Assembly: GCA_905250025.1 (NCBI GenBank) | Contig: CAJNOJ010000045.1 | Span: 1-64,000 of the forward strand | Source: Adineta ricciae | Lineage: Eukaryota; Rotifera; Eurotatoria; Adinetida; Adinetidae | DNA: 64,000 bases | Direction: 5' to 3' | In this document: in pieces, positions 51,745-62,184 of the stretch | Layout of the letters: each line of letters starts with the position of its first letter | Numbering within the stretch: position 1 is the first letter of the stretch | Program-made: the position numbers and the translations under genes | Notes under the pieces: model-generated | The model's input: the letters and a program-made list of their open reading frames with translations, nothing else | Told to the model about the DNA's origin: nothing | The model's database searches: none

Positions 51745-52034
51745 CCAACAATGGATTTAGTAGAACGGATGGCACAAAATAAGAGAAAGAGATAAAAATA
51801 GAAGCCGAGTCAATCAGGACATTCGAAGAAAGAGAAAATAGACACGTGCCGAAGAATCTTGACTGGATATGTACTGATTCACATAACTCTGTAGAACGAA
51901 CATAGTTAGCCGATTTAGGTCAGTAATGAAGAAATTAGCGTAGTGTTTGGTGCAATGTTATAGTGATGGATACGGGAAATGTTTATCGAATATTACGCAA
52001 TCGGTGTGTCACCGTGTAGTTCTGCATAGAACCG
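51745..52034. other. Divergent spacer
   Basis: About 290 bp between the TATA run and the metallo-hydrolase gene on the plus strand. No further feature seen. Confidence 0.4.
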
Positions 52035-53090
52035 ATGAAATTGCCCAATTACATGCGTCATGATCGAAATAACACAGCACGTGGAGGTCGTATAAATTGC
52101 AAGAAGAGAGCAGACACTACGTTGTATTTCACAAGGACAGTGAAAATGTTTCCCGAACCTTTTCATTCGAGTAGCGAATGGGTTCATGCAAACGACGTGC
52201 TTTCTTGGAAATTTCCGTCGCACATCTCACCTTACACCTTAATTGGTCGTTCCAGAGCAGCAGATGCAACAAGTTTTTTCATACCTGAATTAGATCTCTT
52301 GCTCGATTGCGGTTGTCTAGTTACATCGAATCGACCGAGCGATATATTCATTACTCATACGCATTCGGATCACTGTCTTGATGTGACACGGTTTGTAAGC
52401 CGAAGTCGTCCGCCCCGAATTCATCTTCCGGTGTCTGGTGTGCCAATGATGAAAGATTTCCTTGAGAAATGTCAAATTCTTCGCAGTGCTGGACAAATTG
52501 AATCGGATCCAAGTGAATGGACGAAAAACTATGAACTAATTGGTGTTCAACCCGGAGAATTCTTTCCATTTCAAAAAACAATGCAAGTTCGTGTATTTGA
52601 TATGGACCACTCGGTTCCTTGTTGTGGCTACGGATTTTACAGGAAACAACAGAAACTAAAAGCAGAGTATCAACACTTGACAAGTAAAGAAATCGGTAAT
52701 TTACGACGTGAGAATAAAGATCTTTCCGTGTCCGACGAAAAGTTCTTTCCTTTGTTTGCCTTTCTCTGCGACACAACAGCATCTATTTTCGAGACATATT
52801 CTTCGGAATTGTTCGAATTTCGTCTGATTATCGTTGAATGTTCATTTATTGATCGTGAGCAACATTCACAACGAGCATGTGATGTCAAACATATTATTTG
52901 GGTAAGTTGAATTTGCGACGTTTAATTGGAGAAAAGCTAATTTTTCTGTTAGGATGATATTCAGCCGTATGTTCTCAGATATCCAAATATAACCTTCGTC
53001 TTGATACATTTTTCGCAACAATACAAACGTGACGATATCAGAAACTTTTTCTTAAATCTAAATTTGCCAAATGTTGTACCGTTCATTTAA
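52035..53090 (+). CDS. tRNase Z-like metallo-beta-lactamase-fold hydrolase
   Basis: Two exons (52035-52901 and 52953-53090). The ATG at 52035 gives the longest product; an internal ATG at 52147 (MFPEPFHSS) is equally possible. The fold is shown by LLLDCGCL, the metal-binding THTHSDHCLD (HxHxDH), a later Asp/His strand (RVFDMDHSVPCCGYGF), FAFLCDTT and IIVECSFID. The C-terminal LIHFSQQYKRDDI matches the HFSQRY motif of tRNase Z enzymes. Those enzymes cut the 3' trailer from tRNA precursors. This protein is about the size of the short (ELAC1-type) form but keeps low similarity, so the substrate is uncertain. Confidence 0.75.
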
Positions 53091-53279
53091 AACTTGTTTA
53101 TTTTTCTGTTTCCACCAACAAGATATTCCTCCGAACAAATCGTTCTGTTTAATCACAAACAAACGAAAGCATGTTTTTTGTACGACAGACAATGGTTATT
53201 AATCTAAACATACTATTAGAATGAATTGAAGGTTAATGAGGAAGTGTCTGACAACTGCACTCTACCCGAATGACAAAAC

Positions 53280-54263
53280 TCAAACAAGTGAATGCGTTTG
53301 TTCTCTATGTTGCATGGTTGCGGTGATTTGACTTATCGGTGGACCAACTCTTCCACGTCGACGTACATAATTGCGCCAACAACCTCGCACGATATGCACA
53401 AACTCACGTCGAAATGACTTCGATGACATTAAAAATAAATAAAACGGAGCCACACTCAGCAAATGAATCAGAAATTGGGACACAAAGTTCACGAAGTTTT
53501 CGATCTCCACTCGTTCGCCACTTTTCCCGACGACATAGAACGTGGCAGTACCATACAACAGGTTAGCTGAGAACGGAATGGATGTGACGATGTTAATCAA
53601 GATCTCCGCAATGAGCATTCTCATGAGGTCACGATCCTTTTGTCGAATATGTTCGTTCGTAGCATGACGTTGACGGAGTGTGTGGACAGTGAGAAAGCCA
53701 AACACGCTCATCAACACCGGTGGTAACACACCGACTAGAGTGCACTGATAGATTGGATAGAAGAACTTGTAGAAGTCGAACATCCAGCATACACCACCAC
53801 GAATATCCATGAATACTGGTAAATGTGAACCAGCTATGAGCCAAAATATACACATTACAGCAATCATCTTTTTCGCTGTATCAAACGAGCTCCAAGCACG
53901 TATGTGCGCACTTGTTCTTGTAATGAAAAAGCGATCAGCACAAGCGAACACCACTGAGAATCGAACGAATTGACCAAGCACATGACTACCATACAATCGC
54001 ACTTTACAATAAACTAATGATTGCACTTGTGGATCGATATGATCAAGAGTGTAGAGAAGTGGTATAACTGACCAAAGAAGATAGACGAATGCAAAGATGG
54101 AAAGTGCCAGAAGATAGATTGAGCAGGGTGTTTGTTGTCGTAGTGTTTGTTTGGTGAAAATAATACAATTGAAGATATTACCGATGAGACCAAATGCGAA
54201 ATAGGTGCTCATGATATATCGAATCATAATTTGTTGAACGAAAGGTAGAACAGTCACTGCCAT
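53280..54263 (-). CDS. Rhodopsin-family (class A) neuropeptide-type GPCR, copy 1
   Basis: Single exon, 327 aa, starting MAVTVLPFVQQ at 54263. Seven hydrophobic helices are visible: STYFAFGLIGNIFNCIIF with the TM1 GN motif, then SIYLLALSIFAFVYLLW, a TM3 with ACADRFF in place of DRY, a Trp-containing TM4 (MCIFWLIAGS), TM5 with PPVLMSVFG, TM6 and TM7 (LLSVAPFYLFLMSSKSF) with the helix-8 start. The plan is like FMRFamide/sex-peptide-type peptide receptors, which are much expanded in rotifers; the ligand is unknown. Its C-tail (GCWRNYVRRRGRVGPPIS) differs from the near-identical paralogue 2 kb away. Confidence 0.85.
   Translation of the reverse strand: MAVTVLPFVQQIMIRYIMSTYFAFGLIGNIFNCIIFTKQTLRQQTPCSIYLLALSIFAFVYLLWSVIPLLYTLDHIDPQVQSLVYCKVRLYGSHVLGQFVRFSVVFACADRFFITRTSAHIRAWSSFDTAKKMIAVMCIFWLIAGSHLPVFMDIRGGVCWMFDFYKFFYPIYQCTLVGVLPPVLMSVFGFLTVHTLRQRHATNEHIRQKDRDLMRMLIAEILINIVTSIPFSANLLYGTATFYVVGKSGERVEIENFVNFVSQFLIHLLSVAPFYLFLMSSKSFRREFVHIVRGCWRNYVRRRGRVGPPISQITATMQHREQTHSLV
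53386..54263. repeat. Near-identical block shared by the GPCR pair (copy 1 side)
   Basis: 878-bp block matching 55397-56274 at about 99% by eye. It ends exactly at the start codon and a few dozen codons before the stop. Confidence 0.9.
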
Positions 54264-55329
54264 TATTGATAGTCACAAAAGAACCGAGATGTATGTTTAT
54301 TTAGAGAAAGAGGTCTTTGCTTAGGGATGAAAACCTACTTTTTCATTTAGTTAATAGGATTGTTACCGTGCTATTTTTACAAGTTGACAAAAAGTCGCCC
54401 ACTTTCTCAATGTTTTGACGAGAGACATGCACTTCTTTTATATTAAAATATCTGATCGGCAAGCTTTTGCGTTTGAAATCATTTGTCCTTTGGTAGATTC
54501 AGTTCGAAGACGGCAGGTCGGTAACAGCGGTGTTGGAATAGATTCAAACACTGCTAAACTTTGTTTTATCGGTTCTTATAGAGAAAATATGCACTTAGGA
54601 AAGTGCAGAGAAAAGTCAACGTTTCAAACTCGCTACTAATATCTCGTGCGATGCTTTCTAATGTAAAAGAAAACATTCCGGTATCCGTTTATCGTAACAT
54701 TGATTAATACTGTTCTTTTATTTTATTTGTTCAATATTCTATGTGGTGCCCTCGTCATTAATAACTAAAAGGTTCAAGGAAAGTAATATGTCGAGCAATG
54801 TCTTTTCTAAATATGTCATTCATTAAAAATAATTATGACGAAGAATACAAAAAGAGCCTGTATTGATTTGTTTAATCTTGGAAAGAGTATTTTTTACGAT
54901 TTTCTTCATACGATCGGACTTAAGAAAGATAGCGGCTTGAGACAAGAAGCTTATAGAAAAGAATAGACGGAGGAAATATTCTTCCAGAAAGGAAAATATC
55001 GTAACGTAGTCTTCTACACTGACTGTATTTGCACATGTCGGCTCATCGTTCGTTCGAATGAGTTTTGATTAACAAAAATGACCCGATCGAGTTTTGCAGT
55101 ATGTCTCTTTGCTGATGGCAGCAATATTCGAATTGTGCACAAAGGAAAATCACATCGATAGTGGTTACCACACCTCCACTGTCGCCTTTTTCTATTAAAG
55201 AATAATTATATGTCATACGGCCATGTTTTACAATAGAATAAGGAGCAAAACATCAAGCGGTATACTGGATACGAAAAGCTAAGCGGGTAAAACTGGTGTC
55301 TTAGCGTTTATTTTTTCAATGTCTGATTT
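54264..55329. other. Spacer between the two GPCR copies
   Basis: About 1.07 kb of AT-rich sequence with no gene. It is not similar to the region upstream of copy 2, so the duplication or conversion unit does not include this flank. A short plus-strand frame at 54415-54639 has no support. Confidence 0.45.
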
Positions 55330-56274
55330 TCATGAACTTTGATTTATTGTCGGATGAATTTGAACACGTTGAGGTTTATAGTTGCACCAGAAAACGCGCA
55401 CGATATGCACAAACTCACGTCGAAATGACTTCGATGACATCAAAAATAAATAAAACGGAGCCACACTCAGCAAATGAATCAGAAATTGGGACACAAAGTT
55501 CACGAAGTTTTCGATCTCCACTCGTTCGCTACTTTTCCCGACGACATAGAACGTGGCAGTACCATACAACAAGTTAGCTGAGAACGGAATGGATGTGACG
55601 ATGTTGATCAAGATCTCCGCGATGAGCATTCTCATAAGGTCACGATCCTTTTGTCGAATATGTTCGTTCGTAGCATGACGTTGACGGAGTGTGTGGACAG
55701 TGAGAAAGCCAAACACGCTCATCAACACCGGTGGTAACACACCGACTAGAGTGCACTGATAGATTGGATAGAAGAACTTGTAGAAGTCGAACATCCAGCA
55801 TACACCACCACGAATATCCATGAATACTGGTAAATGTGAACCAGCTATGAGCCAAAATATACACATTACAGCAATCATCTTTTTCGCTGTATCAAACGAG
55901 CTCCAAGCACGTATGTGCGCACTTGTTCTTGTAATGAAAAAGCGATCAGCACAAGCGAACACCACTGAGAATCGAACGAATTGACCAAGCACATGACTAC
56001 CATACAATCGCACTTTACAATAAACTAATGATTGCACTTGTGGATCGATATGATCAAGAGTGTAGAGAAGTGGTATAACTGACCAAAGAAGATAGACGAA
56101 TGCAAAGATGGAAAGTGCCAGAAGATAGATTGAGCAGGGTGTTTGTTGTCGTAGTGTTTGTTTGGTGAAAATAATACAATTGAAGATATTACCGATGAGA
56201 CCAAATGCGAAATAGGTGCTCATGATATATCGAATCATAATTTGTTGAACGAAAGGTAAAATTGTCACTGCCAT
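55330..56274 (-). CDS. Rhodopsin-family (class A) neuropeptide-type GPCR, copy 2
   Basis: Same receptor as copy 1. The coding block is nearly identical (about 99% by eye) over 878 bp, with V/I at residue 5 and G/S in KS(G/S)ERVEIENF as the visible protein changes. I start at MAVTILPF (56274), the position where similarity to copy 1 begins. The frame stays open to an earlier ATG at 56454, which would add 60 residues absent from copy 1. The C-terminal tail is different and shorter (FWCNYKPQRVQIHPTINQSS). Confidence 0.83.
   Translation of the reverse strand: MAVTILPFVQQIMIRYIMSTYFAFGLIGNIFNCIIFTKQTLRQQTPCSIYLLALSIFAFVYLLWSVIPLLYTLDHIDPQVQSLVYCKVRLYGSHVLGQFVRFSVVFACADRFFITRTSAHIRAWSSFDTAKKMIAVMCIFWLIAGSHLPVFMDIRGGVCWMFDFYKFFYPIYQCTLVGVLPPVLMSVFGFLTVHTLRQRHATNEHIRQKDRDLMRMLIAEILINIVTSIPFSANLLYGTATFYVVGKSSERVEIENFVNFVSQFLIHLLSVAPFYLFLMSSKSFRREFVHIVRVFWCNYKPQRVQIHPTINQSS
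55397..56274. repeat. Near-identical block shared by the GPCR pair (copy 2 side)
   Basis: Partner of 53386-54263, in the same orientation, 2011 bp apart. The flanking sequence is unrelated on both sides. Confidence 0.9.
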
Positions 56275-57140
56275 AGTGAATGTATTTGCAGATAAGTAAT
56301 TAAAAATAACCGAGTGGATAGAGTTTTCACAGGTTAAATATATAATTACTTCATCAAAAGGATAAATAATGAAGAAGAACGAAAAATATCTAAGTCGTTC
56401 ATTTGCTTGAAGTGTTAATATGACAAGACACGTTATTTTACGGAAGTGAATCATTGGAAATAATATGTCTTAACGCTCTGTGATTTGATGAATATGTCAA
56501 GAAAGTTAATATAGTGTTCACTGATTGAATTGACATTAGGCGGTCTGTGTTGCGATTCGGCTATAGAGTGCAAAGAGAAACGAACTCTCCTTCGTACCAT
56601 TTTACTTTCATTATAGAATAAGGAAGAAACTCGCGTCGCAAGCTTAAAATTGAATGAATTGTCTGCATTTGGTCTAATCATATATCAGATGACTTCGAGC
56701 ATGACATGCCGGATTTTTAAAGTATGCACTACGCCATGCAGCTGTGAGAAGTTATTTCTGAATAAATGAATGAATGAGAAGATATTAATTCACATTGGCA
56801 GATGCATGGCATCTCAATATTCAAAATAGTTCGTCTCACTGATGTGTGAACAATATTTTGATCGTAATACCATATGAATGCGTGACAATGCTATTCATAA
56901 TAAGGCTCATCAACACATTACAAGAACTGTCGCATACCCCAATGATCGCTTTATTCATCTTTTATCGATGATAATAGAATGCGCGACAACTTGTCAAAAC
57001 ATACCTTCTTCGAACGAGTGCACATATGCTTTTCAATGCCTGGAGTAGTCAGTGTGATCGAGTTTGAAAATATATTTAACCTTCCAACTAATACTGTTTG
57101 ATTGATGGAAAAAATCAAAAGAAAAACTTTTTGTTTGCAT
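56275..57140. other. Intergenic, no feature recognised
   Basis: AT-rich spacer between the GPCR pair and APIP, all on the minus strand. Short frames (for example 56451-56681) show no family resemblance. Confidence 0.4.
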
Positions 57141-57933
57141 TCAAACAAAAGGACTCTTGTATGTTTCCGGTTGTTTCGCTGGATCGAGACCGTGTGAGCG
57201 CATGCTTACGGCAATTTCGAACAGATAATCATAACATTCACACATCGTCTTTGCTTTTTGCCATGTATCACCCCACACATAAACACCATGTCTTCGAACT
57301 AAAACAGCACATGTATCAGGATACAATTCCATGGCACGACGTAATGAGCTAGTCAAATCTCTTTCTTCGCAAGTATTTTCAATAATCGGAACTACCAGCG
57401 TATCATCATAACGATAATATTCTTTTTCTGTTGAACCTTTTCTGATTCCTTTAATCATCTCCTGATGTGTAATACGAAACTCATGTTGATCGGCACACAG
57501 CAATGTCACCATGACAGCAGCTCGAGAATGTGTGTGAATACAAGCACCAGCATGACGTAATTCGAATGCAGCATAGAACAACGGTGTGCATTGACTACGA
57601 GTTAAACGAAGCTCTTTCGATGGTTCGGTCACGGTATCACCTTCAAGCGTTTGCACAAATAGATGTTCGGCTGCAATGCGTTCCTTTTGTACGCCGCTTG
57701 GCGCAAGATAGATCAAATCATTATATTTCAACGAAATACCGCCGCCCGTACCTAGAATTATCGCACAATTACGATCAAATCTCAACGAATGGTTTTTTCG
57801 TGTCACCTGTGACCCATCCAAGTTGATAGAATAATCGACATAGCTCAGGAATTAGTTTTCTAGGATGATCAGGAGGCAGTTCCGAATGTTCTTCGTCAAC
57901 TTCGTGCTTCACTACTCCACTATTTGCCGTCAT
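57141..57933 (-). CDS. APIP: Methylthioribulose-1-phosphate dehydratase (APIP/MtnB)
   Basis: Two exons (57933-57807, 57751-57141), 245 aa, against 242 for human APIP. Diagnostic blocks: [60 protein letters not shown], then HTHSRAAVM (zinc His pair), [46 protein letters not shown] (third zinc His) and [14 protein letters not shown]. It is an aldolase-class-II-fold cytosolic enzyme of the methionine salvage pathway, dehydrating methylthioribulose-1-phosphate. The vertebrate protein also binds Apaf-1 and dampens apoptosis. All expected active-site residues are present. Confidence 0.95.
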
Positions 57934-58226
57934 TATCGAAATGAAACGATCTGAATCGAGCGTTGATCCTATTGGTTGAAAATGACCATTAACAATACAT
58001 TTGACCTCCGTCGAGGTTCTATCGATGAATGAAACATATTCTTTGTTAAATTTAAATAAATGAACGGGAAAAAATGTTCGATATTCTCTTTTTCTCTGGA
58101 ACGAACGAAATGTTTGCCCGAAGAATCACTCGATTGGTTTATTCGAAAACAGATAGAAAGAATAGATAATCTCGCGACAAAGACAATTTCTTCTAATTGA
58201 AAATTCTTGATTATTTAGTATTTCGA

Positions 58227-59499
58227 ATGGGTCGTCATCGTTCACGTTCGCATTCTCGTTCACGTTCTCGATCGATGTCGTCAAGTTCATCGTAAGTTAT
58301 TTCAATTTAATGAGACAAGTAATTTCATACGTTTCATTCAATTAAGTGGACGAGCTGCACAATCATCACATTGGGATGGAGAATCAGGCTATCGTGTTCA
58401 TGTCTCCGATCTAGCTGCAGGAATTTCTCGAAAAGAAATTGAAAAAGTTTTCAACAAATTCGGAACGGTCAACGAAGTAATTTCAAATTTCGAATTACAA
58501 CAAGTATGAACGCGATGCTTTCAGGTATGGGTAGCAACAAATCCACCTTGCTTTGCTTTTGTTAATTTCAAACATCGATCTGATGCGAACGACGCCATTC
58601 GAGAAGTTGATGGAAAGTATGTAAACTTCAACGAATTCTTACAGATTACATCCATCTGTACCTGTAGAATCATTGGTTCAACACGTGTTGGTGTCAGTTG
58701 GGCACGTACACGTACCTATGGCGGCCGAAATCGTGGTGGTCGTGGATACCCACACAGTTCCTATCGTAACAGTGGTGGCCGTCGACGATCGAGGTGAGAG
58801 AAATTCTAACTTGTCGTCTGTTCGATTTGGATTAATATAAGCTCTCATATCCAATTATAGTTAGCGAGTTTTCCAATGGTTTGTCTATTCTAATGACTTG
58901 TATGTAATGGGCTCAGACGAGATGATTGGTTCGTTGGTTGAAAAGCTTGAATGATGAATGAGTGTTTGCTAAGAAGTGAAAATTCTGTTGTTTGTCATTG
59001 ATTAGAAGTCGATCAAGAAGTAATTCGCGACATAGACGACGTCGATCAAGATCACGTTCAGATTCTCGCGGTAAGTTTTCATTTTCGTATTGATTGTGTA
59101 GGTCAAACTTAGACTAATTTTAGATCGTTATCGTCGACGTAGTGGTTCTCCCCGAGATCGCAAACGTTCACGCCATTCGAGTGATCGACACGATTCAAAA
59201 TCAGCTTCTCGCTCACGTTCATTATCAAAACGAAGATCACCTGGCAAAGCAAACGGGTAAGATAAATAAACTTATCAAAGATGTTCTTATCAACGATTGT
59301 AAACTTTATAGCCGAAGTCGATCTCGCAGTTCAAGTGCTGCTAGTAATCATCATACAAACGGCGTAGCTCAATCATCTTCAGCAGCAGCTGCTGCTGACA
59401 ACAATGCTGCTTATAAGTATGTCGACAATTTCTTCCTTAGATCTTATTTTATCTGTTCAAATGTTTAGTCAATCACCAATAGCTGCCGGTGGAGATTAA
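58227..59499 (+). CDS. SR-family splicing factor (RRM plus RS domain)
   Basis: Eight exons (58227-58291, 58347-58476, 58525-58616, 58668-58793, 59006-59070, 59124-59256, 59312-59416, 59469-59499) total 747 nt, or 248 aa. A short RS leader ([16 protein letters not shown]) precedes one [23 protein letters not shown] (RNP2 region), [17 protein letters not shown] (RNP1), [12 protein letters not shown]. Arg/Gly-rich sequence follows, then a long RS domain and an Ala/Ser-rich tail. The WVA.NPP.FAFV pattern is that of the SRSF3/SRSF7 group, but there is no zinc knuckle. Expected role: nuclear pre-mRNA splicing regulator. The fourth intron (212 nt) is far longer than the rest and contains an internal acceptor. 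Confidence 0.88.
58861..59005 (+). other. Possible alternative stop-containing exon in the SR gene
   Basis: Within the 212-nt intron, a polypyrimidine acceptor (ccaattatag) ends at 58860. Splicing exon 4 to it would read one Ser codon then TAG, truncating the protein after the Arg/Gly region and dropping the RS domain. SR genes commonly use such poison exons for autoregulation. Whether it is spliced cannot be told from the DNA. Confidence 0.35.
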
Positions 59500-59876
59500 A
59501 AATGTTTGTCGTACATTATAACTACGAATATCTAGTTATGTTGGATAGTCATACTTGAGAATTGTTTTCTTTTGTCATTGTGTATCTTTTGTCTGGAACT
59601 TCTATGTGTGTGTTGTTCTCTTTCGAACGAAAAATAAAAACAAAAACGTATCATACAATGAAAACGAACTTGAGACACACAAGGGTCGTCCTTTTCCAAA
59701 GGATTTATATCACCGTGAATGTCAATCTGAACTAAGTACGACCGATTTATTTTTCGTTAGGTCTGGATGATGAAAATTAATTATGTGGGTAAAACGCGTA
59801 ATAAAGCATGAAATTTACTGCTTTCATCAATTAGTTTCATGTTGTACATAGTTACAAAACAGTTAATGTCATCTTT
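59500..59876. other. Convergent 3' region
   Basis: 377 bp between the SR gene stop and the stop of ankyrin gene A. It contains AATAAA near 59632, suitable as poly(A) signal for the SR gene. Confidence 0.5.
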
Positions 59877-61158
59877 TCATGAGAAAATATTTATGGATTG
59901 CAAAGATAAATGTTTTGTTTGACGAAATTTCTCTCTCTTTTTCAGTAATTTGTTCCATCTGCGTTTGTATTTTGTAAGATTTTCTTCTTCATTGATTGTG
60001 CCATTGGAAGTATACAGTGATGTCTCATTGTCGAATTCTGTGTCCTTAAGAACGATATTTGACGGATAATGATTCAGCTTATTTTTATCGAATTTAAGTT
60101 GCTCAACTGGTTCACTCGTACGTGACATCAGTGGACGATGAGATGTAATCGATTTCCTACAAATCATCCGATTGATGTGTTGATATGATTGAGCTTTTGT
60201 TCGTTGAATCGATGTGGCATGTTGTAGTAGACGAAAACAATCGCCTCCGAGCTTGGCGAAATCAATGGCACGGTGACCTCGATTGTCAACTTTCTCAGTA
60301 TCAGCGAATGCATCTAAAAGTACTTCACAAGTATTCACCATATTCAGTTTAGCAGCAAGCATCAGTGGTGTTTGTTGAACATCATTCGTCGCATTTATGT
60401 CACATCCAGCATCGAGCAGTTTTTTCAGTAAACTAATTTGTCTGTCGTTATTTTGAGTGTTACAGAACCAATGAAGAAGAGTATTACCGCCATCCGAGAT
60501 AACTGTGCGACATGATGCATCTGCATTCTCGAGCAAATCGAACATGGCTTCGTCACCATTCATGATCGCATAGTGAACTCTAAAAAAGCGTGAAATGAGG
60601 AATGAGAGAAGTGAGATGAAGAAGGAGGTCTTACGGTCGATTTCGTGAGTGTTTCTGGGCATAGTTGACATTAGCTTCTCGATCGACAAGCAATGTTGCC
60701 ATTGCCAGATTGCGCACTCTCGCTGCAGTTACTAGTGGCGTCTCTTTTGTTTCATATTCTTGACCGTTATCATCGAGGAGGTTGAATGGTGAAGGTTTAT
60801 CAACGTAAGCATCGTGGTCGAGAAGAAGAATAGCTATATCAAGATCGAGTTTTGCTTGATGTGCTTGATCAGCATCGTACGTTCTTGACGCGAGTAAACT
60901 CAGTGGTGTTTGTAGAGTAGCAAAGTTGGGCTGGTCAGGTTGTGCACCCTGTTGAAGTAGAAGTTCAACAGTGAGTGGCGATGCATATTTGATAGCAAAT
61001 AGCAATGCAGTGTTACCGGCATTGTCTATCTCTTTAGTAATATTATTTCGTTCACTATCCAAGATACGGCAAATTCGATTGGTGTTGTTGGCTAAGATAG
61101 CTGCCCGCAAAGCGGAGATATTGTTTTTGAATAGATACGATAAAATGAGTTTCGACAT
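59877..61158 (-). CDS. Ankyrin-repeat protein, copy A
   Basis: Two exons (61158-60635 and 60579-59877), 408 aa. About seven ankyrin repeats span residues ~10-290: NTALLFAIKYASPLTVELLL, LQTPLSLLASRTYDADQAHQ, ETPLVTAARVRNLAMATLLV, GNTLLHWFCNTQNNDRQISL, QQTPLMLAAKLNMVNTCEVL and GHRAIDFAKLGGDCFRLLQH. The ~110-residue tail is basic and carries no known domain. There is no signal peptide or catalytic motif, so it is probably a cytosolic protein-binding scaffold. A second gene of the same length, structure and orientation lies 2.3 kb upstream at 62185-63466. Confidence 0.8.
60241..60711. repeat. Near-identical block shared by ankyrin genes (copy A side)
   Basis: 471-bp block matching 62552-63022 with about two mismatches. 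It covers the end of exon 1, the whole 55-nt intron and the ankyrin part of exon 2. Similarity drops sharply on both sides. Confidence 0.88.
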
Positions 61159-62184
61159 ATCTAGAATAATATTTGAAAAATGATTAGACTTTCTCAGAAA
61201 AACAGATTGACTACTAATGTTCTTTCGAGAGCGTTTGTAGTTGAATAGATGTAAATGGTTTAATATGGTTCTGCTATCATTATAAAAGAATGTACGATAG
61301 GCTCGCCTCGGGCTTTAGTCATACTGATCGATGATGACTACCATTAATAATATATTTACGCAAGTTTTAAACGAATTTATGTACAATCACTTTCATATTA
61401 GGGACGGGATACCCATGCGATGACTGTTTTTGTTCTTTTTCTCTCATGTCCACGTGTTTACCTGGTACGAAGAAGCATTATTAGTTCGATTGAAAAGCAA
61501 TTTGATAAATGGATGATTAAAAATTCATCTGCGAAATATTTAGAAATGATTAGAGAAAGCTATTTCAGTCGTAATTTCGGCGTCGAACCCGTCAGATATC
61601 TCTGCACAGGTACTTTCTATCTTTCGTTCGTATTAGTCGACGGATTCAATATAATTCAAGAAATAATCAAACATATGAAGGAGATATCGGCATTTTTTTC
61701 TCGTTATTCTTCGTTTTTGACATATTGATGACGTCTGCAACATTCGTAATACGAAATGTCAGTTGAATTGCTTGAGGACGATTGCATTTTTATTCATATT
61801 TTATACTATCAGTCATAATTGATCACATGGAGTATAAGATACTCTTCAGGGCCAAATCACAATGAACTTTTAATAGGATTTCAATTGTATCGTTACTTCT
61901 CGGAATATATCTCTATATCATCTTCGAGTGACAACAATAGCTGATCCACAAGAAAGCTACACCGGTGTCGTTGATGAGACGAAAATGAATCTCATTTCAG
62001 AAGTATTTGTAAGTGTATTAGTAAACGAATATACGATAGATTTATTCAATTCTATAGCACACAAACGTATAAAAATAACTGACAGAAAAGGAAAAACAAC
62101 GAATTTCTGAAATCGTTTTTTTCCTTTTAGGAGTAACAATATAAGACGCATATGCATTTCGATTCATCAAAAGGTGTAATGTTT
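61159..62184. other. Spacer between the ankyrin genes
   Basis: About 1 kb, AT-rich. It contains one ATG-started plus-strand frame of 102 aa (61420-61728, MTVFVLFLSCPRVYLVRR...) with mixed composition but no family resemblance or splice support. I do not call it a gene. Confidence 0.4.

Noticed and set aside
53339-53853. Frames opposite GPCR copy 1, repeated at 55332-55864
   Set aside because: They recur only because the receptor sequence is duplicated; they are antisense or out-of-phase shadows of it.
61928-62110. 60-codon plus-strand frame near ankyrin gene B
   Set aside because: Begins at GTG rather than ATG and shows no family resemblance.
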